A DNA stretch of 5,789 bases from the NCBI GenBank assembly GCA_900318855.1, contig ONMG01000187.1, positions 1-5,789 of the forward strand, in the 5' to 3' direction. The notes below the pieces were generated by a model. That model saw only the letters and a list, made by a program, of their open reading frames with translations, ran no database searches and was not told the origin of the DNA. The stretch comes from an uncultured Prevotella sp. Lineage in GTDB: Bacteria; Bacteroidota; Bacteroidia; Bacteroidales; Bacteroidaceae. A program made the translations under genes and the position numbers. Every line of letters starts with the position of its first letter. Position 1 is the stretch's first letter. Shown piece by piece: positions 1 to 5,789 of this stretch.

Positions 1-60
1 ATAGAAGAAAAAGATCGTTCACTACGCAGCGAATGATAAAAAGCTACGCAGCGAACAATC
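1..60 (-). terminator. Putative intrinsic terminator of a minus-strand transcript
   Basis: Positions 13-30 pair with 43-60 around a 12-base loop (31-42). Fourteen pairs are Watson-Crick. The other four (16/57, 21/52, 24/49, 27/46) are A-C mismatches in plus-strand RNA but G-U wobbles in minus-strand RNA, so the full 18-bp stem forms only when the minus strand is transcribed. On that strand the stem is followed by a U-rich run (complement of 1-12, starting TTTTTC), the usual form of a rho-independent terminator. The stem contains the direct repeat CTACGCAGCGAA at 22-33 and 44-55. The pairing is directly visible and the terminator role is inferred. It implies a transcript arriving from higher coordinates, where no convincing intact gene is seen. 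It could instead be an imperfect palindromic repeat. Confidence 0.55.
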
Positions 61-404
61 GTTTGCCAGGCTGCAAAATCAAGTGATTAGTCTGCAATGA
101 CGCGGCCAAGTAAAGGGGGAAGTGACCCAGGGGCACACGCATAAGTAACACCCGCACAAGCAACTTTAGGAGCGCAGTGCTGGGACAGCAAACCTCCCGC
201 CTCCTGTCGAACTTGAGGAGATGACCGGGCGCAACACCACGCTGACGCGTGCTGACATGAGGGCGGCGCTGACGCTGCCTCCGAGTTCATGGAGAGCCAG
301 CTTGCCACTGAATAACCAAAGCCCCGGAAAACAGCCGACTGCATATGCCTGGCTGACTCTGCCACCGACAATGTGGCCGAAGGGAGCATCTGTGGGCCTT
401 TCAT
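44..404 (-). pseudogene. Possible frameshifted minus-strand ORF, or non-coding RNA region
   Basis: On the minus strand a frame is open from an ATG at 404 (MKGPQMLPS...) down to a TAA at 87-89. If one base is removed from the C5 run (complement of 115-119), the reading switches to a frame ending ...QTNHLILQPGKRLFAA with a TAG at 44-46, inside the terminator stem at 1-60. A second minus frame is open over 166-540. The predicted peptides are rich in Ser, Ala, Gln and Cys and match no family I recognise; several frames are open at once because the stretch is GC-rich. The only support for transcription in this direction is the downstream terminator and a weak box at 469-476. It could equally be an untranslated RNA or neutral sequence. 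Nothing better supported was seen across 61-430 on either strand. Confidence 0.2.
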
Positions 405-445
405 AGGGGATATCCGCAATTATTGAAGAAATCGAAGAGAAATGA

Positions 446-476
446 CCTGGATTCTGAAATATTTTTCGTAACTTTA
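446..476 (+). promoter_or_regulatory. Bacteroidetes-type promoter with TAACTTTA -7 box
   Basis: TAACTTTA at 469-476, followed by CACC, differs by one base from the Bacteroidetes sigma-ABfr -7 consensus TAnnTTTG and sits in an AT-rich stretch just before the first small readings. About 19 bases upstream, 446-449 (CCTG) is a poor match to the -33 TTTG element. Transcription would start near 483 and run through the two degenerate small ORFs into the genes at 855 and 1998. No closer match to the full consensus was noticed between here and 855. The box is nearly symmetrical: its complement TAAAGTTA, with TTG (complement of 496-498) 19 bases upstream, could serve weakly on the minus strand. Confidence 0.4.
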
Positions 477-492
477 CACCGGAATAGGGCGA

Positions 493-672
493 ATGCAATC
501 CGGCTCTTTCTTTTTGACTTTCGATATGAAGGTGAAGCATGACTGAAGTACCAGCTACAAGGAGCTACCGCGGTTCACCACATTCTAAGACCGCATTGCA
601 GGACATGGCTTATGGTCTGTGTCCGGCCTGCTATCCTTGGCACAGCAACGCCGATTTCTTAAGAAACAATGA
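493..672 (+). pseudogene. Degenerate small ORF 1 with two in-frame stops
   Basis: From ATG 493 (or ATG 526) one frame reads a protein-like peptide, MQSGSFFLTFDMKVKHD, then stops at TGA 544-546. It resumes STSYKELPRFTTF, stops at TAA 586-588, and continues DRIAGHGLWSVSGLLSLAQQ and RRFLKKQ to TGA 670-672. Restoring the two stops would give a peptide of about 48-59 residues. The final TGA overlaps an ATG at 669-671, the ATGA arrangement typical of translationally coupled genes, and the putative promoter ends about 16 bases before ATG 493. I do not recognise the family. Reading it as a decayed gene is inference from composition, spacing and coupling. A 46-residue uninterrupted frame (539-679) overlaps it but looks less protein-like. 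Confidence 0.3.
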
Positions 673-851
673 AACTTAAACCTTATGTCCGCCCACAACT
701 CAGCTAAAAAAATACGCTTGGATGATGTCTGCTTCCTGGCAGGCACCGCGGCTCTGTCAGTCAGAAGTCCGAGAGAAAGGTCCATGGCAACGAAAAGGAA
801 GTCCTGGTGCCGGAGGGTCGGTTTGCGGATTGATGGACAGATGAAGGCTGA
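669..851 (+). pseudogene. Degenerate small ORF 2 with shifting frame
   Basis: ATG 669 opens with MKLKPYVRPQLS and meets a TAA at 705-707 beside an A7 run (706-712). Dropping T705 leads into KKIRLDDVCFLAGTAALSV. A compensating change near 757-768 returns to the first frame, giving SERKVHGNEKEVLVPEGRFA, with a TGA at 831-833 and a last stop at 849-851, three bases before the next gene's ATG. The composite resembles the small Bacteroidetes peptides that begin with a basic Y..P segment, have an LAG(S/T) motif in the middle and end in an acidic tail; this likeness is an impression, not a search result. Alternatively, the frame from ATG 685 is open without a break for 57 residues to TGA 856-858, overlapping the downstream start. 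Which reading, if any, is or was real is unresolved. Confidence 0.3.
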
Positions 852-854
852 ACG

Positions 855-1982
855 ATGAAAAGACTACTCCTCCTCATTCTACTTGTGACCGGGCTGGCCT
901 CCATGCACGCTGGTTCGCCCTACGAAGGTTCTGAGCCTTTGAAGGGCAACACTTACTATCTTTGGAATGTGGGCCGGCAGGCTTTCCTCTGTGTTGCCGG
1001 CTCTTCGCTGGCTTTCACGGGGCGGCCCTTGGCGTTTACTCTTGACGGCAATGGCACTACGCTCACTCTCAGCACTCATGAGGGGCAGCTTGGAAGCTCG
1101 CTCTACGGCCTGCCCTCGGCGAACGGAAGCAGTGGCCGCTCTGAGTGGACGGCCGTGCGCAGGTTGGACAACTACGTGCTTAGCGTGCGGCTGCCCGAAT
1201 CGGCCGACTGCCACCCTCTCTACTTCAGTGAGGCTTTTGGCGATGTGCGCACGATGATGCAGCAGCCCGACGACGAATTCACCGATGCCCTATGGCGCTT
1301 TGTGACTCCGGAGGAGGCAGCCGTAGCTGAGGTGACACTCGATGAGACGGATACGACCTACACCGTGCCGGTGATTCAGGGTTCTGCTACGGTAAATCTC
1401 AAGCGCACTTTCACACTCGGCGTGTGGAACACTTTGTGCGTGCCCTTCGATATTCCCTCCGACAGACTGAAGGAACAGTTCGGCTCTGACGTCCAGTTGG
1501 CCTCGCTCTGTGGCACCCGTGGTGACGAGCTCATCTTTGTGCTCGCCGATGTGGTGGAACAGGGACGTCCCTACCTCGTGAAACCCACGAAGGCTCCGGA
1601 CATCGACCATTATGTATTTGCCGGTGTGAGCACCTTCGCCGAGGCACCCGTGGAGGTGGTCAGTGGCAACGCCCGGTTCAGAGGAACCTTTTGCATGACT
1701 CAGATGCCTGCCTCCTCTTACGTCATTCGCGGCAATGGGGTCAGTCGGCTGCCTGAGCCCATGACTGACAAGGGGTTCAGCTGCTGGATAGAAGAGGTTG
1801 CGGCATCGGCTCCTTTCATCACCTGGCAGCTCCAGGGCTCCACGGGCATCACCACCGTAGGTATGGGCAGGACAGACGAGGTGTCCGACCTCAGCGGACG
1901 CCGGCTGAAGCTTGACGGACTCAATGCCGGGAGGCTGCCGCACGGAGTGTATATCCTCAATGGCAAGAAAATCATTAAGTGA
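855..1982 (+). CDS. Secreted modular Bacteroidetes protein with T9SS-like C-terminal tail
   Basis: This 375-residue protein has a clear Sec signal peptide (MKRLLLLILLVTGLASMHA, cleavage probably after A19) and no lipobox cysteine. Residues about 30-150 (GNTYYLWNVGRQAFLCVAG ... DALWRFVTPEE) resemble the beta-trefoil/ricin-like segments common at the N-terminus of Prevotella exported proteins. Residues about 160-310 form a beta-rich domain with WNTLCVPFDIP (191-201) and RPYLVKPT (238-245), a pattern recurrent in Bacteroidales cell-surface proteins of unknown function. The tail, DLSGRRLKLDGLNAGRLPHG (345-364) followed by VYILNGKKIIK, resembles a T9SS type A sorting domain, suggesting export to the surface or medium. 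No catalytic motif is visible, so a carbohydrate-binding or structural role is a guess. The ATG at 855 is chosen because the signal peptide begins there directly. The gene is 15 bases upstream of the beta-galactosidase, probably in one operon. Confidence 0.85.
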   Translation: MKRLLLLILLVTGLASMHAGSPYEGSEPLKGNTYYLWNVGRQAFLCVAGSSLAFTGRPLAFTLDGNGTTLTLSTHEGQLGSSLYGLPSANGSSGRSEWTAVRRLDNYVLSVRLPESADCHPLYFSEAFGDVRTMMQQPDDEFTDALWRFVTPEEAAVAEVTLDETDTTYTVPVIQGSATVNLKRTFTLGVWNTLCVPFDIPSDRLKEQFGSDVQLASLCGTRGDELIFVLADVVEQGRPYLVKPTKAPDIDHYVFAGVSTFAEAPVEVVSGNARFRGTFCMTQMPASSYVIRGNGVSRLPEPMTDKGFSCWIEEVAASAPFITWQLQGSTGITTVGMGRTDEVSDLSGRRLKLDGLNAGRLPHGVYILNGKKIIK

Positions 1983-1997
1983 AACTCGATTATAGAT

Positions 1998-4900
1998 ATG
2001 AACAGAAACCTAACTCTCGCTCTGCTTCTGCTCGCCTTTCTCGTGGCTGGCAGGACGGAGACTTCCGCAGCCAGGAAAGTACTGTGGAGTGCTTTTACGC
2101 CCAACGGCCAGAAGTTCTCGCAGGAGCTCGACGTCAACTTCAACTCCCGCAAGCTCACGGCCACGGTGGATCTGGCCTCGTGCAAGGACAATACCACTTG
2201 GGAGAACATCCTCTCTGTGGGCAACGATATTGATGTCTGGCGGCCTGCCACCGCGGGGAAGTACAATCTCCATTTCTATTACACCAAGAGCACTAAGACT
2301 CTTCGTGTGCAGTATGAGGCCACGCATCAGCAGCTCTTCTCTACAGATATCAGCGGTACGGCTGGTACGGTCGAAGTCACGCTGTCGGCCGACGGTCTCC
2401 AGATTAACGGTGCCGACTACGGTTCCGCGGCCACTTTCGGCAATCTGCTTGCACTGTCGTCGGTCACGGTCGGTAGCACTGAGGGCAACACACGCAGCTG
2501 GGCCACTTATAAGGAAGTAGCTATCGACGACATGACACCGGCTACTGCCGACAAGACTTTCAACCTCGGATGGATAAGCAATCCGCAAAAGGTGGGCGAC
2601 CGCATGGAAGACGCTCATGCCACCTATATTCCTTATCGCTCAACGGCTGCGATGAAGGCTGATGTCAACTATAATAAGCCTTGGCTCACACCTCTGCAGG
2701 CTGACTATCTGTTGCTCAATGGTGAATGGAAGTTTAAGTACGTCCCGGGCACAACAGACGGACCGGGCAACAGCGAATTCCAGGCTGCCGACTACGATGA
2801 TTCCGGATGGGCCACCATTCGGGTGCCCCTATCCTGGGAGATGGCCAACTATGGCAAGCCCGTCTACACCAATGTGGGCTACCCGTTCAAGAGCGATGTG
2901 CTGGGCGTGGCCAAGGAAGGATTCTCAGAATATGGGGTCACCGATAACAACGCTACAGGCTTCTATCGCCGCACCTTCAGTCTGCCACAGGACTGGGATG
3001 GCAAGCGCGTTTTCCTCCATTTCGACGGTCTCTATAGTGCCGCTGTGGTGTGGGTGAACGGACAGTATGCCGGCTTCACGGAGAGTGCCAACACCGATTC
3101 CGAGTTCGACATCACAAAGCTGATCCTGAGGGGCGACAACCAGCTGGCGGTGCGCGTCTACCGTTGGTGCGACGGCAGCTATCTTGAGGGACAGGACATG
3201 TGGCACTTGAGCGGCATCCACCGTGATGTCTATCTCGTGGCCAAACCGAAGGTATTCGTGGCCGACCATTATATCACCTCCACGTTGAACGATGAGGCTA
3301 CGGCAGGCAGTTTGAATGTGGCGCTCACCGTCAACAACCCTGATGCTACTGCTGCTGCCAAAACGCTGGTGGTGACTCTGGCCGATGCCGATGGCAAGAC
3401 AGTGGCCAGCAAAGCGGTGGACTACAAGGCTAGGGAGACCAAACGGCTCGACGTGACGCTCGCCTCGCTCTCAGGGCTGAAGCCATGGAGTGCCGAGCAG
3501 CCTTATCTGTACACCGTGATTGTCAGTCAGAAGGGCAGCGACGGTAAGGAGGAAATGGTGTTCTCCACAAAATATGGCTTCCGAACCATTAAGCAGGTGG
3601 GCAATCTGATCTACATTAATAACCGCAGAGTGTTCTTCAAGGGTGTCAATACGCAGGACACGCATCCTGAGTATGGTCGTGCCATTGATACCGAGACCAT
3701 GCTGCGCGATGTGACCCTGATGAAGCAGGCCAATGTCAACACTGTGCGCACCAGCCACTATCCCCGTCAGCCGAAGATGTACGCCATATTCGATGCCTTC
3801 GGTGTCTATGTCATGGACGAGGCCGACGTGGAGTGTCACTATCGCCATGATGTGGCCGACAATGCCAGCTTCCAGGCTGCCATGAACGACCGTACTACCA
3901 GGATGGTGAAGCGCGACCGCAATCATCCCAGTGTCATCTTCTGGTCGTTGGGCAATGAGTGCGGAGGCGGCAGCAATTTCGCTCAGACTTATGACATCTG
4001 TAAACAGCTCGACAGCCGGTTTGTGCATTATGAGGGGGCTAACAATGGTGCGCAGTATTCCGATCTCGGTTCCAGCATGTATCCAACGGTGGAAGTGGTG
4101 CGCAGCCGCAGCGAAGGCTACAAAGGCAAGCCTTACTTCATCTGTGAGTATGCGCACGCCATGGGACAGGCCGTGGGCAATCTTCGCGAATACTGGAATG
4201 TCATCGAGGCCAGCAGTGGCATCACGGGTGCCTGCATCTGGGACTGGGTCGATCAGGCCCTTTACAATCCTGCCGACCTCGTGAATGGAATAAAGACGAA
4301 GAAAGGCTTCCATAACTGGGTGGCCGGATATGACTTCAACTCTCCCAAAGGGGTGAACTACGGATTCCAGGGCAACTTCCTTGATAACGGTATTATCACT
4401 CCCGACAGAGCCTGGACGTCAAAGCTCACCGAGGTGAAGCAAGTGTATCAGAACGTGGACTTCATGGCGCTTAATGGCAAGACGCTCACGGTGAAGAATA
4501 GGAACAGCTTCACCAACCTCAATGCCTTCGACCTGGCCTATCAGCTTCTGCGCGACGGACGTATCGTCAGCGAGGGTAGGATGCCCATGCCTTCGGTGGA
4601 GCCCGGAAGTACATCGACGATAAGTGTTCCCTATAAAGAGGGGCTCATCAAGGATGATGCTGAATATCTGCTCAATGTAAGCCTCTGTCTGAAGCAGGCC
4701 AATAGCTGGGGTGTCAGGGGCTACGATGTGGCCAATGAGCAGTTCACGCTGAAGGAACGGAATGCAAAACTGGCGGCTCATATCGTCAATGGCGGTTCGC
4801 TGGAGGTGAAGAACGGAACGGTGAGTGGTAAGACGAAGGATGGAAAGTTGTTCGCGCTCTCTTTCACTAACGGAAAGTTGAGCAGCTGGACATACGACAA

Positions 4901-5636
4901 TAAAGCTATTATAGCCGAGGGACCTGACTTCAACAGCGTGCGTGACATCGACAACGACCGTAGTGGATCGTTGCCTGGTTTTGTCACATCAAGTTCCATC
5001 TCCGTTATCTCGCAGCTCCGTAAGAGCGGCAGCAATGCCGTGATGACTGTAAAGGGGACGAACAGCCAGTGCTCTTATACCATCAACTACACAGTCTACC
5101 CCGATGGCGTGTTGGATATGAATGTCGACTTCCAACCCACAGCAGACACCCGGCGCATCGGCCTGCTCATGCAGTTTGCCAAGGGCTTCGAGAATGTGGA
5201 GTATTATGCCCGCGGACCGTGGAGCAACTATGTCGACCGTAAGACCGGCTCCCGCCTTGGCCGTTATGCCACTTCGGTGGATGATATGGTGGAGGAGCAG
5301 ATTCATCCTCAGACGTTCGGTGACCATCAGGATCTTCGACAACTGCTGCTCTCCAATACTGATAATGGCTTGAAGCTCAGCGTGACTACTCAAGGGACTG
5401 TGGCATTCTCGCTCTCGCACTTCAAAGAGAATGACTTCTGTGCCACGGGCGACACGATGTGGAGTGACGGCATACACTGGTATGACCTCACTCGCCATGA
5501 CGGAGTCTACGTGCACTTCGATGCGGCGCAGCGTGGACTAGGCAACAACTCCTGCGGTGGGGATGTAGTACTTAATAAGTATAAGTGTCCAACCAGCGGA
5601 ACGTTGAACTACACGCTCCGTATGAGTCCCAGATAG
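1998..5636 (+). CDS. lacZ: Secreted GH2 beta-galactosidase (LacZ type) with extra N-terminal domain
   Basis: A 1212-residue retaining glycosidase, expected to release beta-linked galactose outside the cytoplasm. A signal peptide covers about residues 1-25 (no lipobox). Domains: extra beta-rich, possibly lectin-like (LamG/ConA-type) domain ~27-178; GH2 sugar-binding jelly roll ~190-414; Ig-like ~415-528; TIM barrel ~530-811; DUF4981-like ~812-915; Bgal_small ~925-1210. E. coli LacZ is 1023 residues; the excess is mostly N-terminal. Matches to E. coli residues: acid/base E654 in GNECG (E461), nucleophile E717 in CEYAHAMG (E537), Mg ligands E612 and H614 (E416, H418), H587 (H391), D392 (D201), N292 (N102), Y695 (Y503), H720 (H540), W748 (W568), F794 and N797 (F601, N604). 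H357 is replaced by Q553 and W999 by C1186, so lactose may not be the preferred substrate. ATG 1998 directly starts the signal peptide. No C-terminal sorting domain is seen. Confidence 0.95.
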   Translation: MNRNLTLALLLLAFLVAGRTETSAARKVLWSAFTPNGQKFSQELDVNFNSRKLTATVDLASCKDNTTWENILSVGNDIDVWRPATAGKYNLHFYYTKSTKTLRVQYEATHQQLFSTDISGTAGTVEVTLSADGLQINGADYGSAATFGNLLALSSVTVGSTEGNTRSWATYKEVAIDDMTPATADKTFNLGWISNPQKVGDRMEDAHATYIPYRSTAAMKADVNYNKPWLTPLQADYLLLNGEWKFKYVPGTTDGPGNSEFQAADYDDSGWATIRVPLSWEMANYGKPVYTNVGYPFKSDVLGVAKEGFSEYGVTDNNATGFYRRTFSLPQDWDGKRVFLHFDGLYSAAVVWVNGQYAGFTESANTDSEFDITKLILRGDNQLAVRVYRWCDGSYLEGQDMWHLSGIHRDVYLVAKPKVFVADHYITSTLNDEATAGSLNVALTVNNPDATAAAKTLVVTLADADGKTVASKAVDYKARETKRLDVTLASLSGLKPWSAEQPYLYTVIVSQKGSDGKEEMVFSTKYGFRTIKQVGNLIYINNRRVFFKGVNTQDTHPEYGRAIDTETMLRDVTLMKQANVNTVRTSHYPRQPKMYAIFDAFGVYVMDEADVECHYRHDVADNASFQAAMNDRTTRMVKRDRNHPSVIFWSLGNECGGGSNFAQTYDICKQLDSRFVHYEGANNGAQYSDLGSSMYPTVEVVRSRSEGYKGKPYFICEYAHAMGQAVGNLREYWNVIEASSGITGACIWDWVDQALYNPADLVNGIKTKKGFHNWVAGYDFNSPKGVNYGFQGNFLDNGIITPDRAWTSKLTEVKQVYQNVDFMALNGKTLTVKNRNSFTNLNAFDLAYQLLRDGRIVSEGRMPMPSVEPGSTSTISVPYKEGLIKDDAEYLLNVSLCLKQANSWGVRGYDVANEQFTLKERNAKLAAHIVNGGSLEVKNGTVSGKTKDGKLFALSFTNGKLSSWTYDNKAIIAEGPDFNSVRDIDNDRSGSLPGFVTSSSISVISQLRKSGSNAVMTVKGTNSQCSYTINYTVYPDGVLDMNVDFQPTADTRRIGLLMQFAKGFENVEYYARGPWSNYVDRKTGSRLGRYATSVDDMVEEQIHPQTFGDHQDLRQLLLSNTDNGLKLSVTTQGTVAFSLSHFKENDFCATGDTMWSDGIHWYDLTRHDGVYVHFDAAQRGLGNNSCGGDVVLNKYKCPTSGTLNYTLRMSPR

Positions 5637-5660
5637 AACGATAGGGGAGGACTTCTCCTT

Positions 5661-5739
5661 GCAGAAAAGGTTCAGCGCCCTTGTAAGACAGACTCTGCGT
5701 TCCCACGCTCAGCTGTCTTACAAGGGCGCTTTGTTCTGC
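5661..5739 (+). terminator. Strong hairpin after the beta-galactosidase gene, likely terminator
   Basis: Positions 5674-5691 (AGCGCCCTTGTAAGACAG) and 5713-5730 are perfect 18-bp inverted repeats around a 21-base loop. The loop contains a smaller stem, GCGT 5697-5700 with ACGC 5705-5708. Outside the main stem, GCAGAA 5661-5666 can pair with TTCTGC 5734-5739 across an asymmetric internal loop. The structure begins 24 bases after the stop codon (the core stem 37 bases after), which suits transcript termination, but the following sequence (TTGTTCTGCC) is only mildly T-rich, so this is not a textbook intrinsic terminator. It may instead protect the mRNA 3' end or be a copy of a dispersed palindromic repeat. 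The rest of the window (5740-5789) is AT-rich and shows no gene; AACTTTTG at 5758-5765 is one base off a -7 box but lacks a good upstream element. Confidence 0.6.
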
Positions 5740-5789
5740 CGTAAGCTCTTTATTGTAAACTTTTGAACCAATGTTAGACAATTGGAGAA

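Noticed and set aside
22..55. Direct repeat CTACGCAGCGAA as a possible CRISPR or tandem array
   Set aside because: There are only two 12-base copies, and they are explained as the two arms of the imperfect palindrome.
303..360. Cobalamin-riboswitch-like pieces (GCCACTG at 304-310 and AGCCGACTGCATATGCCTGGC just downstream)
   Set aside because: The required GGTG..AA..TCC core and a proper B12-box spacing are missing and no downstream B12 gene is present.
221..406. Plus-strand 61-residue frame MTGRNTTLTRADMRAALTL
   Set aside because: It has unusual composition, lies in a GC-rich stretch where several frames are open, has no promoter or recognised domain, and a different plus frame (from ATG 289) looks no worse.
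539..679. Uninterrupted 46-residue plus-strand ORF MTEVPATRSYRGS
   Set aside because: Its sequence looks less protein-like than the overlapping frame 493-672, which also has ATGA coupling to the next reading; it is kept only as an alternative.
713..720. TACGCTTG as a second -7 promoter box for the gene at 855
   Set aside because: It has one mismatch in the TTTG part and no -33 element at a suitable distance.
1290..1943. Long minus-strand frame (217 residues), and similar ones over the beta-galactosidase gene such as 3471-4313
   Set aside because: These are antisense shadows of strongly supported plus-strand genes with typical codon patterns.
5572..5781. Minus-strand 69-residue open frame beginning MSNIGSKVYNKEL
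   Set aside because: It crosses the perfect inverted repeat, overlaps the end of the beta-galactosidase gene and shows no recognisable domain; its openness is explained by the palindrome and the coding region beneath it.

Overview
The window most likely comes from a gut or oral Bacteroidales genome, and the style is closest to Prevotella and its relatives. Three things suggest this: the TAnnTTTG-like promoter box, the absence of clear Shine-Dalgarno sequences, and a secreted protein built from a Prevotella/Bacteroides-type modular domain with a C-terminal tail resembling a T9SS type A sorting motif. No rRNA, tRNA, CRISPR array or recognisable transposase was seen, so the genus call is inference.

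Layout. Positions 1-854 contain no convincing intact gene but are not featureless. Positions 1-60 form what looks like an intrinsic terminator for a minus-strand transcript: an 18-bp stem that pairs fully only as minus-strand RNA, followed by a U-rich tail. The minus strand of 61-420 holds long but compositionally odd open frames and may be a frameshifted gene or a non-coding RNA. A Bacteroidetes-type promoter box lies at 469-476. Between it and the first good gene, two small protein-like readings (493-672 and 669-851) are packed as in an operon, with an ATGA overlap, but both are broken by stops or frame changes. They look like decayed small genes.

Positions 855-1982 encode a 375-residue secreted protein with a putative beta-trefoil-like N-terminal part, a WNTLCVPF-type middle domain and a T9SS-like tail. 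After 15 bases, 1998-5636 encodes a 1212-residue secreted glycoside hydrolase family 2 enzyme of the LacZ type. Its catalytic and metal-binding residues are complete, but it has an extra ~150-residue N-terminal beta-rich domain and two changes at substrate-contact positions. A perfect 18-bp inverted repeat with a 21-base loop follows at 5674-5730 and probably ends the transcript.

The two complete genes look co-transcribed. A reasonable reading is that the 375-residue protein is an exported carbohydrate-associated or surface protein and the GH2 enzyme removes beta-linked galactose (or a related sugar) from glycans outside the cytoplasm. No SusC/SusD pair, regulator or transporter lies in the window, so a polysaccharide utilisation locus cannot be shown. 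The most interesting material is the degenerate leader region with its minus-strand terminator, and the altered sugar-contact residues of the enzyme.
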